This document shows, piece after piece, positions 36,530 through 46,074 of a DNA stretch of 64,000 nt. A program made the position numbers and the translations under genes. Position 1 is the first letter of the stretch. Every line of letters begins with the position of its first letter. The notes under the pieces were generated by a model that was given only the letters and a program-made list of their open reading frames with translations, searched no databases and was not told where the DNA came from. The stretch is from Vibrio tubiashii ATCC 19109 (GTDB lineage Bacteria > Pseudomonadota > Gammaproteobacteria > Enterobacterales > Vibrionaceae): the NCBI RefSeq assembly GCF_000772105.1, contig NZ_CP009354.1:2170001-2234000 (forward strand), read 5' to 3'.

Positions 36530-37972
36530 ATGACCTCAATCCAAAGAAGAACAAAAATTGTCTCTACTCTTGGACCTTCTACCGATAAACCTGGTGTACT
36601 TGAAGCAATTCTCGAAGCTGGCGTCAACGTGGTAAGAATGAACTTCTCTCACGGAACCGCTGATGATCATAGAGAACGTGCTACGAGAGTTCGCAACATC
36701 GCCGCAAAATTAGGCACTCATGTCGCCATTCTTGGCGATCTTCAAGGCCCGAAAATCCGCGTATCTACGTTCAAAGAGGGTAAAGTTCAGCTTAGCATTG
36801 GCGATATTTTCACCCTAGATAATAAACTCGAAGCCGGTCAAGGCGATAAAGATGCCGTCGGGCTCGACTATAAAGAACTACCTAACGATGTCTCTGCGGG
36901 CGATATATTACTACTCGATGATGGCCGCGTTCAGCTTCAGGTCATGGGCGTTAACGAGTCGCAAGTAAGAACTAAGGTGATTATTGGCGGGCCTTTGTCG
37001 AACAACAAAGGAATCAATAAAAAAGGCGGCGGCTTGTCCGCAGAAGCCCTGACCGAAAAAGATAAGAATGATATTAAGCTCGCGGCTGAAATCAAAGTCG
37101 ATTATCTGGCCGTCTCTTTCCCACGCAATGGCGAAGACATGAAATACGCACGCAGATTAGCTACAGATGCCGGGCTGCAAACGCGATTGGTTGCAAAAGT
37201 AGAACGCGCAGAGACCGTAGAAAGCCAAGAGAATATTGACGACATTATTCTTGCCTCAGACTCTGTGATGGTTGCGCGTGGCGACTTGGGGGTAGAAATT
37301 GGTGACCCAGAACTTATCGGGGTGCAAAAACAGCTGATTCGCCGCGCTCGCGCCCTCAATCGAACTGTCATTACCGCAACTCAGATGATGGAGTCGATGA
37401 TGGAAAACCCAATGCCGACCCGTGCAGAGGTTATGGATGTAGCCAACGCGGTATTGGACGGCACCGATGCGGTGATGCTTTCTGGCGAAACCGCAGCAGG
37501 CAAATACCCATTGGAAACAGTACGTTCTATGGCAGAAGTCTGCTTGGGCGCAGAGAAGATGTCGGCCGTTAACCGCTCGGGCTACCGAATGGATTCCGTG
37601 TTTGAAACAGGCGAAGAAACCATAGCCATGTCGACCATGTTTGCCGCTAACCACATGCGTGGAGTTAAAGGGATCGTTACTCTCACTGAATCAGGCCGTA
37701 CAGCGCTAATGATGTCGCGTTTGAGTTCAGGACTACCTATCTTTGCCTTATCTCGCAATGAGAGCACACTGAACCTCTCAGCGCTTTATAGAGGTGTTTT
37801 CCCTGTGTTCTTTGATGATAAGTCAGATATTGGGCTAGAAACTGCCGAAGCGGCTGTTGCAACCCTAAAACAGAAAGGACTTCTGGATGACGGCGATCTA
37901 GTGATCATCACCCAAGGGGACGTGATGGACGTCGTCGGCTCGACTAACTGTATGCGAATTCTTGCCGCATAA
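36530..37972 (+). CDS. pykA: pyruvate kinase, type II (AMP/sugar-phosphate activated)
   Basis: Makes pyruvate and ATP from phosphoenolpyruvate in the last step of glycolysis. The 480-aa protein has the family sequences [39 protein letters not shown], the catalytic lysine in [20 protein letters not shown] and TATQMMESM. Length and wording ([21 protein letters not shown]) match E. coli PykA rather than PykF. AAGGAG lies before the ATG. It is divergent from mlc. Confidence 0.94.
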   Translation: MTSIQRRTKIVSTLGPSTDKPGVLEAILEAGVNVVRMNFSHGTADDHRERATRVRNIAAKLGTHVAILGDLQGPKIRVSTFKEGKVQLSIGDIFTLDNKLEAGQGDKDAVGLDYKELPNDVSAGDILLLDDGRVQLQVMGVNESQVRTKVIIGGPLSNNKGINKKGGGLSAEALTEKDKNDIKLAAEIKVDYLAVSFPRNGEDMKYARRLATDAGLQTRLVAKVERAETVESQENIDDIILASDSVMVARGDLGVEIGDPELIGVQKQLIRRARALNRTVITATQMMESMMENPMPTRAEVMDVANAVLDGTDAVMLSGETAAGKYPLETVRSMAEVCLGAEKMSAVNRSGYRMDSVFETGEETIAMSTMFAANHMRGVKGIVTLTESGRTALMMSRLSSGLPIFALSRNESTLNLSALYRGVFPVFFDDKSDIGLETAEAAVATLKQKGLLDDGDLVIITQGDVMDVVGSTNCMRILAA

Positions 37973-37991
37973 GTTAAAGCCTCAAGACAAC

Positions 37992-38016
37992 AAAGGGAGC
38001 ATTGTGCTCCCTTTAG
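37992..38016. terminator. terminator of pykA, overlapping the patatin gene stop
   Basis: A 10-bp stem (AAAGGGAGCA, 37992-38001; TGCTCCCTTT, 38005-38014) with a 3-nt loop. The convergent patatin stop codon (38013-38015) lies in the right arm. It probably works in both directions. Confidence 0.78.
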
Positions 38017-39164
38017 CATTTTAGGGAGAAAGTGGATTTAGCAATACACTGAGAGAAAGTTTCGACAAAACGAAAACCAGCATCGAGCCCCATTTGATAA
38101 TCGTGGAGTAAATCCTCTCTCTCACTCATCAAGGAGCTAGAACGCAGAGGTTGGTCCGGTTTGATCTGAACAATAAAGCAATCATCTGGCGGTGAGTGCA
38201 AAAAGTCTTGAGTCAATGAATAAGTCTGATAATGCACCATCAGCATGTCTGCTAAACCGGAATCAAACTTATCTCCCAGCAAATGACTCAGACGATAAAT
38301 ATCATCAGCACCAAACAACCAGCGCCCGCCATTTAGGGCTTCTAGGTGTGTTTGTTCGGTTTTTTCCTGCCGAGATTTCTGTACTTGGTCACTAAAAAAC
38401 AAACTCCAGTCTTGCTTCCACCGAGTTAACTTTTCTTGCCAGTGATCTTGGATCACATTGAATGAATCACGTAACCACTCGACAGGAGGCTCTTGATTCA
38501 CCTCAACCGTATCCGTCGCCAAATCCTCTCCCTCGGTACGAATCACGACAATACAACGGGCTTCTTTACGCCATGCCTCCTGAACTGGAATCGAAGCAGA
38601 AACACCACCGTCTACATACTCCCCGTGGTCAAACTGAACGGGTTGATCGTACAGGCGGGGAATCGCACAGGTGGCGATCAGTACTTTTTTCCAGTCATCT
38701 TGCAGCATAGGGAGGTAATGGTCAGATAGCCTATTAGTATCTGTAACTGCAGCATAAGCCTGACGATTAGCAAGCACTTTCTTACCCATATCAATATCAA
38801 GTCGATAGGGATAATCGCAAATTTTATCGAGCGCCCAGTCCAGTCCCATGTATTTTTTATGTCGTATATAACGAAACAGATGGAAAAACTCTGGATCAGT
38901 GGTGAGGTCGAGAATGAAGGACTGCCCTATTCCTCTTTGGCGACAGAGAAACGCACACAAATTAAGCGCGCCTGCCGAAGTACCATAGAAAGAATGAAAC
39001 GGATCGAAATTAGAGAGAAGGAATGCATCAAGCACACCAGACGTAAAAATCCCTCTTTGGCCGCCCCCTTGAGCAACCAATGCATTTTTACCGCCGGTGT
39101 ACTTTTTTAGTCGTTGAGCATCAAGTTGTACAGCAGCGTTGGTAATAACACCGCAATTCTTCAT
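38013..39164 (-). CDS. patatin-like phospholipase, YjjU family
   Basis: Probable lipid acyl hydrolase of 383 aa. The oxyanion motif is QGGGQRGIFTSGVLD, the nucleophile elbow is YGTSAGALN, and the aspartate of the Ser-Asp dyad is in YVDGGVSASIPV. It matches E. coli YjjU in the first 220 residues. No signal peptide is visible, so it is probably cytoplasmic. The chosen ATG is 36 bases inside an open TTG; no clear ribosome site is seen. Its start lies 7 bp after the stop of the YnhF-like gene, so the two probably share a message. Confidence 0.86.
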   Translation of the reverse strand: MKNCGVITNAAVQLDAQRLKKYTGGKNALVAQGGGQRGIFTSGVLDAFLLSNFDPFHSFYGTSAGALNLCAFLCRQRGIGQSFILDLTTDPEFFHLFRYIRHKKYMGLDWALDKICDYPYRLDIDMGKKVLANRQAYAAVTDTNRLSDHYLPMLQDDWKKVLIATCAIPRLYDQPVQFDHGEYVDGGVSASIPVQEAWRKEARCIVVIRTEGEDLATDTVEVNQEPPVEWLRDSFNVIQDHWQEKLTRWKQDWSLFFSDQVQKSRQEKTEQTHLEALNGGRWLFGADDIYRLSHLLGDKFDSGLADMLMVHYQTYSLTQDFLHSPPDDCFIVQIKPDQPLRSSSLMSEREDLLHDYQMGLDAGFRFVETFSQCIAKSTFSLKC

Positions 39165-39171
39165 TGATAGG

Positions 39172-39264
39172 CTACGCAGTAGTAATCGCTGTAATGCCAA
39201 AACCTAGTAAAACAGCGAAGATAACAGCCGTAATCACTAGCGCAAATTTTAGATTGTGTTCCAT
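39172..39264 (-). CDS. YnhF-family small membrane protein
   Basis: A 30-aa protein with N-terminus MEHNLKFALVITAV and C-terminus AITTA; nearly all of it is one membrane helix. The N-terminal pattern (two or three polar residues, LKF, then hydrophobic) matches E. coli YnhF. A near-perfect ribosome site, AAGGAGGTG, lies six bases before the ATG, which is strong evidence that it is translated. It lies upstream of the patatin-like gene in the same direction. Function unknown; too short for most gene callers. Confidence 0.85.
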   Translation of the reverse strand: MEHNLKFALVITAVIFAVLLGFGITAITTA

Positions 39265-39397
39265 AGACACCTCCTTATTGTGTAACAAAGTAATAACATC
39301 CTTGTGAGATATCTTCAATTAATACCTATTTTCCGTGCGGAATTATGGCGTTAGCGTCACAATTAGTAGCATATGGTTATCAAATAAAGGATATAAA

Positions 39398-39991
39398 ATG
39401 AACGCATCGAAGCATATATCTTTAACGTTAGCTTTATCGGCCATTAGCACTACGGCAGTTGCCGAGGTTTATCTCACTCCTTGGGTTGGATACACAGCTG
39501 GCGGCAGCGTTGAAACCCAAAATCAACAAGAGCTCGACCTGAAAGGTTCTGAGAGTTTGGCACTGTCAGTTGAAACCGACTTTGATACTGGGCGACTTGG
39601 CTTATTCTACTCTACGCAAAGCACAGACGTAGAAAACACCAATGCGAGTAGCACCATCCATTACTTACACTTTCAGAGTAGTGTCTATTACCCCATCGAA
39701 GATAAGTTTTCTTCTTACTTAGGAATTGGTTTGGGAGGATCGTATATCGATGCAGATTGGGTCGATAAGGAGCTAGGATTTTCAGCCAGTATCTTTGGCG
39801 GTTTTGAATACAAGTTTTCCGATACGGTCGCGCTGAATACTCAGCTACGTTGGTTGGGAACGGTCGTTGACAATGACACCAGCGGGGTATGTAATTTGCC
39901 AACGACTGGCGAGGGTTCGTGTGTCATCAAGTTCAAAACCGATTGGATGAATCAGTTTTCAGCAAACCTAGGTTTAACCGTCCGTTTTTGA
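39398..39991 (+). CDS. outer-membrane beta-barrel protein, hypothetical
   Basis: A 197-aa exported protein with signal peptide MNASKHISLTLALSAISTTAVA and cleavage near residue 22. The rest alternates hydrophobic and polar residues (LYLGIGLGGSYIDADW-like strands) and ends in phenylalanine, as barrel proteins assembled by BAM do. Two cysteines (GVCNL and GSCVI) lie in one predicted external loop and could form a disulfide. It resembles the OmpW/OprF-type small barrel fold, but no specific family is claimed. The ATG at 39398 has AAAGGA before it; the open frame extends 63 bases upstream without signals. Confidence 0.75.
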   Translation: MNASKHISLTLALSAISTTAVAEVYLTPWVGYTAGGSVETQNQQELDLKGSESLALSVETDFDTGRLGLFYSTQSTDVENTNASSTIHYLHFQSSVYYPIEDKFSSYLGIGLGGSYIDADWVDKELGFSASIFGGFEYKFSDTVALNTQLRWLGTVVDNDTSGVCNLPTTGEGSCVIKFKTDWMNQFSANLGLTVRF

Positions 39992-40034
39992 GTCTCCTCT
40001 GCTCAGACCGTTAAACCTACGCCTGTTTTAGTAC

Positions 40035-40457
40035 TTAGAACGAGTATTTCACACCAAGTGCGCCACCAATTTGTAGCTCAGGGCCGCCATATAGGTTTAG
40101 CTCGGGGTGTACTTGACCGTACATATTCCAGCCTTTGCTCAAGTTCCAATTCAGCCCTAGAGGGACGCGAGCACCAAACTCTTTACCATCCCACTCACTC
40201 CACGCACCAGCGCCAACATACCAAGTTACCGGCGTATTGGCCTCAAAAGAGCCACGTTTAAGAATATAATCAAATGCGCCGCCATCATTGCCGGCAATAA
40301 AGCGGTACTGATTATCAAGTTCGACAACAACACTAAGCCCTTGGTCCAATGCCATTCCTACCGACAAGTCTGTTGATTTAGGCTCTTCTGCCGCGACAGC
40401 AACACCACTTGCTACCGCTAAAACGCCAACCAAACCAGAGATTCCATATTTCTTCAT
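40035..40457 (-). CDS. small outer-membrane barrel protein, hypothetical
   Basis: A 140-aa exported protein with signal peptide MKKYGISGLVGVLAVASGVAVAA (cleavage near residue 23). Short amphipathic strands follow (VTWYVGAGAW, FGARVPLGLNWNL, LQIGGALGVKYSF) and it ends in phenylalanine. This is a common type in Vibrio and may form a small eight-strand barrel or an incomplete one. It converges with the 39398 barrel gene with 43 bp between them. No terminator is obvious. Function not known. Confidence 0.72.
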   Translation of the reverse strand: MKKYGISGLVGVLAVASGVAVAAEEPKSTDLSVGMALDQGLSVVVELDNQYRFIAGNDGGAFDYILKRGSFEANTPVTWYVGAGAWSEWDGKEFGARVPLGLNWNLSKGWNMYGQVHPELNLYGGPELQIGGALGVKYSF

Positions 40458-40553
40458 GCTAATGCCATCTAATACAAATAAAACAGCGTGCAATTGTCCG
40501 TATTTGTAGGGAAAAGATGTCAGAGAAAGGTGAGGATGAGGAAAAATAGAGAG

Positions 40554-40641
40554 CTGGAGAACTGGAGAACTGGAGAACTGGAGAACTGGAGAACTGGAGA
40601 ACTGGAGAACTGGAGAACTGGAGAACTGGAGAACTGGAGAA
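40554..40641 (+). repeat. tandem array of 8-bp CTGGAGAA, eleven units
   Basis: Eleven perfect head-to-tail copies of CTGGAGAA. It begins the composite repeat that runs to about 40786. Because 8 is not a multiple of 3, translation would read repeating ENWRTGEL, but no gene context supports that. The same array, six units, occurs at 54131-54178. Confidence 0.97.
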
Positions 40642-40786
40642 CTAAAGTTGCTCCACTGAAGTTAAGTGGTCAACTCTCATTTTCCAGAAGGGCAAAGCCC
40701 GATCTCGCTTTCCAGCAGCGTAGCGATCCGGCTTTCCCGAAGGGCGCAGCCCGTTCCATAAGCGAAGCGCTCCCGTTCCAAAAACA
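40642..40786. repeat. mini-hairpin repeat element, copy 1
   Basis: Directly after the tandem array come a CCAC/GTGG stem (40653-40668) and a string of 11-base hairpins with 4-bp stems and 3-nt loops: GGGC-AAA-GCCC (40690-40700), GGGC-GCA-GCCC (40742-40752) and AGCG-AAG-CGCT (40761-40771). They are joined by TTTCC or GTTCC. The 20-base module TTTCCAGCAGCGTAGCGATC (40709-40728) occurs exactly in copy 2. It fills the gap between the small barrel gene and the ptsG terminator. Confidence 0.85.
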
Positions 40787-40787
40787 A

Positions 40788-40809
40788 AAAGGAGGCCGAA
40801 GCCTCCTTT
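40788..40809 (-). terminator. terminator of ptsG
   Basis: A 9-bp stem (AAAGGAGGC, 40788-40796; GCCTCCTTT, 40801-40809) with a tetraloop. The minus-strand tail is TTTTTGTTTTTGG. Confidence 0.85.
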
Positions 40810-40834
40810 ATCAAATTAGATGAGTCAGTGGGAA

Positions 40835-42265
40835 TTAACCGTGGTTACGGATCCACTCATCCATTTCTGTTTTCAGGTTGTCAGACTTAGTACCGAAGAT
40901 AGCCTGAACACCACCTGCTACAACTACTACGCCTGCTGCGCCTAGCTGTTTTAGCTTGTCTTGGTTAACAGCTTCTGTATCAGCAACCGCGACACGTAGA
41001 CGAGTGATACATGCGTCTAGGCCTGTGATGTTTGCTTTGCCGCCGAATGCTGCAACAAGCTCACCTGCCATGTCTGAACCAGCAGCAACAACTGCTTCTT
41101 CAGATTCGTCTTCACGACCAGGAGTCTTAAGATCCATTGCCTTGATTACAGCGCGGAATACTACGTAGTAGATTGCTGCGTAAACAAGACCAGTCACAAC
41201 CATTAGGCCGATTTTCTGAGAGTTACCAGAAAGAACTAGGAAGTCGATTAGACCGTGTGAGAATGAAGTACCGTGTACAAAACCTAGAGTGTTAGCAACA
41301 ACGTATGCAGAACCCGCTAGAAGAGCGTGGATACCGTATAGTACAGGAGCTACGAATAGGAATGAGAACTCGATTGGCTCAGTGATACCTGTTAGGAATG
41401 AAGTCAGTGCAGCAGAAGCCATGATACCCATTACTTTCGCGCGGTTCTCTGGTTTAGCAGAGTGAGCAATAGCGATAGCAGCAGCTGGTAGACCGAACAT
41501 CTTAAACATGTAACCACCCGCTAGCTGACCGAAGCCATTACCAGCAGCACGAGATGCTTCATCAGCAACTAGGTAACAAGTAAGTACGCCGTTTTGAGTT
41601 TCGCCTGCAGCGTTAACACAAGTACCTGCTTCGAAGAAGAATGGTACGTTCCATACGTGGTGTAGACCGAATGGAATTAGAGAACGCTCAACGATACCGT
41701 AGATACCGAATGCAACTTGTGGGTTCTGGTGAGCAGCCCAATCAGAGAAAGATGCAATCGCGCCGCCAATTGGTGGCCAAACGATAGAAAGAACGATACC
41801 AAGACCAATAGCAGTGAAACCAGTGATGATTGGCACAGCACGCTTACCAGCGAAGAAGCCAAGGTATTCTGGAAGTTGGATTTTGAAGAAACGGTTGAAT
41901 GCCCAAGCAGCCACACCACCGACAAGGATACCACCTAGTACACCTGTATCGATTTTTTCAACGCCCATAACACCAGCCATAACGCCTAGTGTTGCAGTCA
42001 TGATGCCGTAACCAACGATAGCAGCAAGACCTGCTACACCGTCGTTGTTAGTAAAGCCAAGTGCAACACCCACAGCAAATAGCAGTGCCATTTGACCGAA
42101 TACTGAACCACCCGCTTGTTCCATTAGGTTCGAAACGATCTCTGGAATGAAGCTTAGGTCGGCAGCACCGACACCTAGTAAAATACCTGCAACTGGTAGA
42201 ACCGATACTGGTAGCATCAGAGCTTTACCAACTTTTTGCAGGTTAGCAAAAAGATTCTTAAACAT
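40835..42265 (-). CDS. ptsG: PTS glucose permease EIICB-Glc
   Basis: Main glucose transporter and phosphotransferase, 476 aa. The IIC domain (about 1-385) has [37 protein letters not shown] and [21 protein letters not shown] leads to the IIB domain (about 400-476) with the phospho-cysteine in [11 protein letters not shown]. It accepts phosphate from EIIA-Glc and is the likely partner of Mlc. AGGAG precedes the ATG. It is monocistronic with a long leader and its own terminator. Confidence 0.93.
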   Translation of the reverse strand: MFKNLFANLQKVGKALMLPVSVLPVAGILLGVGAADLSFIPEIVSNLMEQAGGSVFGQMALLFAVGVALGFTNNDGVAGLAAIVGYGIMTATLGVMAGVMGVEKIDTGVLGGILVGGVAAWAFNRFFKIQLPEYLGFFAGKRAVPIITGFTAIGLGIVLSIVWPPIGGAIASFSDWAAHQNPQVAFGIYGIVERSLIPFGLHHVWNVPFFFEAGTCVNAAGETQNGVLTCYLVADEASRAAGNGFGQLAGGYMFKMFGLPAAAIAIAHSAKPENRAKVMGIMASAALTSFLTGITEPIEFSFLFVAPVLYGIHALLAGSAYVVANTLGFVHGTSFSHGLIDFLVLSGNSQKIGLMVVTGLVYAAIYYVVFRAVIKAMDLKTPGREDESEEAVVAAGSDMAGELVAAFGGKANITGLDACITRLRVAVADTEAVNQDKLKQLGAAGVVVVAGGVQAIFGTKSDNLKTEMDEWIRNHG

Positions 42266-42667
42266 GTTTATGCTCCTGAAAAGTTATAAGAATTATTGGG
42301 CTCTAACGGCACACCCCCGTAGCCTTAAATGTTAGCACCCAGAAAAAATGTAACCACTTATGTCACTATATTTTCTGCCTCTAAATATATCTTGTTGGTG
42401 ATCAATCTTTCTACCGAGTTACGAAATTTAGTTTCAAACTAATAGCTAGATCACAATCAAAAACGAAGTGTGAAATGCATTTCAAGCCTACAACCAGCTG
42501 TTTTTATTGATAATATTAAATCTATCGATTAATTTTGATGGGTAAATAAAATAGATGCAGTTGTTATTTTATGTAACAAAATTACATAGGCACTTTTTAT
42601 AGCTCTCAACTTCAACATTTTTAGTAAACAACGCCCAGAAAGCGTTTGCCTGTGATGCTGATTACAA
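42266..42667 (-). promoter_or_regulatory. ptsG upstream control region
   Basis: About 400 bp without a gene between ptsG and the tatD terminator. A half-matching CRP site (AGCTAGATCACA, 42444-42455, good right half, poor left half) and a partial TGTGA-N6-TTTCA (42470-42485) point to catabolite control. The region is AT-rich. I could not choose a single promoter or a convincing Mlc operator. Confidence 0.4.
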
Positions 42668-42693
42668 AAAAAAGGAGCCGAAGCTCCTTTTTT
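42668..42693 (-). terminator. terminator of the pabC-mltG-tmk-holB-tatD operon
   Basis: An 11-bp stem (AAAAAAGGAGC, 42668-42678; GCTCCTTTTTT, 42683-42693) with a CGAA loop, 17 bp after the tatD stop. Confidence 0.88.
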
Positions 42694-42709
42694 ATCCAAA
42701 ACTCATTTT

Positions 42710-43477
42710 CTATCTCAAAAAAAGATTTCTGAAGTTTTCGCTGGTCTTTTCTCCAACTTCGCCCAAAGAACGTCCTTTAAGCTGCGCAATATAGGCGGCA
42801 ACCTCGACAACATACGCAGGTTGGTTCTGTTTCCCGCGGTGAGGCACTGGTGCAAGGTAAGGCGAGTCAGTTTCAATAAGCAATCTTTCAAGCGGCAGTG
42901 CTTTCACTACCTCTTTCAGTTCAGTTGCTTGTCTAAAGGTGACAATCCCTGAAATTGAAATATAGAACCCTAGATCCATTGCCGCTTCAGCAAACGCTAA
43001 GTCCTCTGTAAAACAATGAATCACGCCACCGCACTGTTCAGCATTACCATTTTTTAGAATATCTAGCGTATCTTGTCGCGCATTGCGCGTGTGGATAATC
43101 AGTGGCTTGTTCAACTTAACTGCCAAATCGACTTGTTGCTCAAACCTCAATTTTTGCAGTTCCGCCGTTTCTGGCTGGTAGTGGTAATCGAGGCCTGTCT
43201 CGCCTACCGCCACTACTTTCGGATTTGATGCGTACTCATGTAAGCGGTCGAGAGCAAAGTCACTCTCCACATCAAGAGGATGGACACCACACGAAGCGTA
43301 AATGTTGTCATAAGGTTCGATCATTTCCAGCATGTTAGGAAAAGAATCTAGAGTCACGCCGACCGAGAGCAACTCCGTGACATTGGCCGCTTTGGCTTTA
43401 GCAACCACATCTTCTATACCTTGATGAAGCTCTTGATAGTCTAATTTGTCTAGATGACAGTGAGAATCTACAAACAT
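42710..43477 (-). CDS. TatD-family metal-dependent deoxyribonuclease (YcfH type)
   Basis: A 255-aa TIM-barrel metallo-hydrolase with ligands in VDSHCHLDKL, VGETGLDYHYQ, IIHTRNA, GVIHCFTED and LIETDSPYLAP. TatD-family proteins are DNases or proofreading factors; the one next to holB is the YcfH type. Its ATG overlaps the end of holB by 10 bp, indicating coupling. It is the last gene of the operon. Confidence 0.9.
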   Translation of the reverse strand: MFVDSHCHLDKLDYQELHQGIEDVVAKAKAANVTELLSVGVTLDSFPNMLEMIEPYDNIYASCGVHPLDVESDFALDRLHEYASNPKVVAVGETGLDYHYQPETAELQKLRFEQQVDLAVKLNKPLIIHTRNARQDTLDILKNGNAEQCGGVIHCFTEDLAFAEAAMDLGFYISISGIVTFRQATELKEVVKALPLERLLIETDSPYLAPVPHRGKQNQPAYVVEVAAYIAQLKGRSLGEVGEKTSENFRNLFLR

Positions 43478-44430
43478 GTTTCCCCGTTAAATTTGAAAAG
43501 CCAATCTAAAATCAGAAGCTCTGCATTTAGCCCTGTGTGTGTTCTCAATTGTTCGGAGAGCTTTAACAACTCCTGAGCTTGAACATACAAAGATTGGTAA
43601 CCAACAACCTCAGCTAACTGATCAGCGCCAGGTGTAAAGAATGGCATCGCCAAGCCGTAGTGCACTTTCTGCGCATCAGTGAGTAAGTACCATAACCAAC
43701 TTAAATATTCAGTCGGCTCTGACGCTAACTCTTTAGCAAGCTTAGTCACATCCGCTTGATTCTGACAATGTGCGATAAGCTGCGACTCGATTGAAAGATA
43801 CTGCGATACTTTATCTTGATTAACGAAATCAAGCGTGGCTAACGGCGCATTACCATTTATATGAGAAGCGTAAGCAGGCACTGGCTTATTTGCTTGGTCA
43901 CTTAACCAACTAGCCACCGATGAGGACTCGGGCGCAGTAAGGTGCCATTGTTGGCATCGGCTAGTAATCGTTGGCAACAAAGCGTTGTTACGGTGGGTAA
44001 CCAGTAGGAACATACAAGTTGCCGAAGGTTCCTCAAGCGTTTTCAGCAAGGCGTTTACAGCCGATTCGTTCATGGCTTCCGCTGGTTCAATGACAAATAG
44101 CCTTAACCCGGAAAGCTGTGAAGACTCCTGAGCGATTCGATTGCACTGGCGGATCTGTTCGACTGTAATAGCCTTACCCTGCTTCTCTGGTTTAACAACA
44201 TGGAAATCTGGGTGACTTTCAGACTCCATCAGTTGACAACCGTGGCAAAAGCCACACGCTTCAGCGAGATAGTTCTGACACATCACCGCTCGGCTAAAAT
44301 GTTCGACTAAGCGCTCAGAACCCATCCCTTCATCAGAAATCAATAAAGCGGCATTGGAAAACCGATCAGCTTGAAGGTTTGATTGCCACTCTTTCCATAA
44401 TGGAGAGAGCCATGGGTATAGCTCATTCAT
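43468..44430 (-). CDS. holB: DNA polymerase III delta-prime subunit
   Basis: Clamp-loader subunit of the replicase, 320 aa. The AAA+ core is recognisable (EGMGSERLVEHFSRAV, then VNALLKTLEEPSATCMFLLVTH and the sensor region TITSRCQQWHL), and a zinc-binding cysteine group is present (CQNYLAEACGFCHGCQLM). Delta-prime does not need a working ATP site, and the Walker A here is degenerate. It starts two bases after the tmk stop codon and overlaps tatD. Confidence 0.92.
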   Translation of the reverse strand: MNELYPWLSPLWKEWQSNLQADRFSNAALLISDEGMGSERLVEHFSRAVMCQNYLAEACGFCHGCQLMESESHPDFHVVKPEKQGKAITVEQIRQCNRIAQESSQLSGLRLFVIEPAEAMNESAVNALLKTLEEPSATCMFLLVTHRNNALLPTITSRCQQWHLTAPESSSVASWLSDQANKPVPAYASHINGNAPLATLDFVNQDKVSQYLSIESQLIAHCQNQADVTKLAKELASEPTEYLSWLWYLLTDAQKVHYGLAMPFFTPGADQLAEVVGYQSLYVQAQELLKLSEQLRTHTGLNAELLILDWLFKFNGETCL

Positions 44431-44431
44431 G

Positions 44432-45061
44432 CTATGCGCTCACCCAATTGGTCACGACAGCCGAGATATCTGCAGCAACCTGCTCAATATTTTGCTCTGC
44501 GTTGACCACAACGACGGAGTCATCACTCTCTGCAAGTTCAAGGTAACGCGCACGTGTACGATCGAAAAAGCTCATGTCCATTTTCTCTATACGATCCAAT
44601 TCTCCGCGGCCACGAGCACGTTCTAGGCCAACTCGCGGGTCAAGATCAAGATAGATCGTTAGATCAGGCTTAAATTCACCTAAGGTCGTCTGCTTAAGCG
44701 CAGTCATGGTTTCTCGCGGGATCTGGCGTCCGCCGCCTTGATAAGCTTGCGAAGACATGTCGTGGCGATCACCAACTACCCAGCTACCAGAAGCAAGTGC
44801 AGGTTTAATCACGTTCTCAACTAATTGAACTCGTGCTGCATACATCAATAGCAGCTCTGTCATATCTTGCAGCTCTTCGCCTTCGTGCTCTTGTTTAACC
44901 AAAGTACGTAGTTGTTCAGCTAAGGCGGTTCCACCCGGCTCACGTGTGTTTTGGATGCGTTCAACACCGGCATTTGTTAGCGTTTCGAGTACTGCCTTAA
45001 TCGCTGTACTTTTGCCTGCGCCTTCTAGGCCTTCAATGACGATAAATTTGCCGTTTTTCAT
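44432..45061 (-). CDS. tmk: thymidylate kinase
   Basis: Phosphorylates dTMP to dTDP. The 209-aa P-loop kinase has [14 protein letters not shown] (Walker A), the DR[YH] motif in [17 protein letters not shown] and the lid region [12 protein letters not shown]. It overlaps mltG by 4 bp (ATGA) and leaves one base before the holB ATG. This arrangement (mltG-tmk-holB) is conserved in gammaproteobacteria. Confidence 0.95.
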   Translation of the reverse strand: MKNGKFIVIEGLEGAGKSTAIKAVLETLTNAGVERIQNTREPGGTALAEQLRTLVKQEHEGEELQDMTELLLMYAARVQLVENVIKPALASGSWVVGDRHDMSSQAYQGGGRQIPRETMTALKQTTLGEFKPDLTIYLDLDPRVGLERARGRGELDRIEKMDMSFFDRTRARYLELAESDDSVVVVNAEQNIEQVAADISAVVTNWVSA

Positions 45062-46074
45062 TTCTTACTTCTTAATTGCTTTAAATATGCACGAACTGCT
45101 CGGTTGTGTTCAGCCAATGTTTTAGAAAATACATGTCCACCATTACCACTTGCGACAAAGTAAAGGTAATTACTGTCTTCTGGGTTAAGAGCAGCTTGAA
45201 TTGAAGCTTCCCCTGGCATAGCGATAGGTGTTGGTGGCAAGCCGAAAATCGTATAGGTATTGTATGGTGTTGGCGTACGAAGATCTTTCTTACGAATATT
45301 CCCATCGTACTTATCCCCCATTCCGTAAATGACGGTTGGGTCGGTTTGTAAACGCATCCGCTTGTTTAAACGATTGACGAATACTGCCGCAACACGCTCA
45401 CGTTCAGACTCTACTGCGGTTTCTTTCTCAATGATGGAAGCTAAGATAAGCGCTTCATAAGAAGATTTTAGTGGCAGTTTCTCTTGGCGAGTTGCCCAAT
45501 GCTCATCAAGCACCATTTGCAGTTTGTCAGCGGCGCGCTTCAAAATATCAAGATCAGATGCACCGAAGGTGTAATGATAGGTTTCGGCAAGCAATAACCC
45601 TTCTAACTTTTCGTGTGGTACGCCGAGTTTTTCTGCGATCTGAGCTTCGCTTAATCCGTCTAACTCATGCTCCAAGTAAGGTGCATTGTTGATGATTTGC
45701 TGCCACTCTTTAAACGTAGAACCTTCGACGAAAGTTATCGAAAACTGGTGCTCCTTACCCTGTTTAAATTGCTCTAGTGTCGATTTCAGAGTCGAACCTG
45801 AGTCCAGTAAATAGGTTCCGGCGCGTAATTGTGTCAGCTCAGGGTGGAATCGACGAACAAGCTTAACCACATCACTACCAGTGATCATTTTAGACTCGGT
45901 AAGCTGTTCGAGGACGCGATTAAAGCTCGTTCCGGAAGCGATGGTAAATATCTGTGACTGCTCGATTTGAAGAGGTTGGTTTACATACTGCTCTACTTGT
46001 TTAGCGACATACACATAGCCGCCCGCTGCCAATGCAGCCACTAACAACAAAAAGAGCGTGATTTTTTTAATCAC
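45058..46074 (-). CDS. mltG: endolytic peptidoglycan transglycosylase MltG
   Basis: Cleaves nascent glycan strands and sets their length. The 338-aa inner-membrane protein has one N-terminal segment ([19 protein letters not shown]), a LysM-like region ([14 protein letters not shown]) and the YceG domain with the catalytic glutamate in [25 protein letters not shown] and the pocket [11 protein letters not shown]. It overlaps pabC and tmk by 4 bp each, so the block is translationally coupled. Confidence 0.94.
   Translation of the reverse strand: MIKKITLFLLLVAALAAGGYVYVAKQVEQYVNQPLQIEQSQIFTIASGTSFNRVLEQLTESKMITGSDVVKLVRRFHPELTQLRAGTYLLDSGSTLKSTLEQFKQGKEHQFSITFVEGSTFKEWQQIINNAPYLEHELDGLSEAQIAEKLGVPHEKLEGLLLAETYHYTFGASDLDILKRAADKLQMVLDEHWATRQEKLPLKSSYEALILASIIEKETAVESERERVAAVFVNRLNKRMRLQTDPTVIYGMGDKYDGNIRKKDLRTPTPYNTYTIFGLPPTPIAMPGEASIQAALNPEDSNYLYFVASGNGGHVFSKTLAEHNRAVRAYLKQLRSKK

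Noticed and set aside
36276-36533. 85-residue frame between mlc and pykA
   Set aside because: It has no ribosome site or domain, it overlaps the CRP-like site and the pykA ribosome site, and its composition is that of intergenic DNA.
40554-40641. Possible CRISPR array
   Set aside because: The units are 8 bp and contiguous with no spacers, and no cas genes are present.
40488-40823. Open frame encoding a repeating ENWRTGEL peptide
   Set aside because: It is only the translation of the 8-bp tandem array plus the hairpin chain. It has no ribosome site, and the second array copy is not part of a similar open frame.
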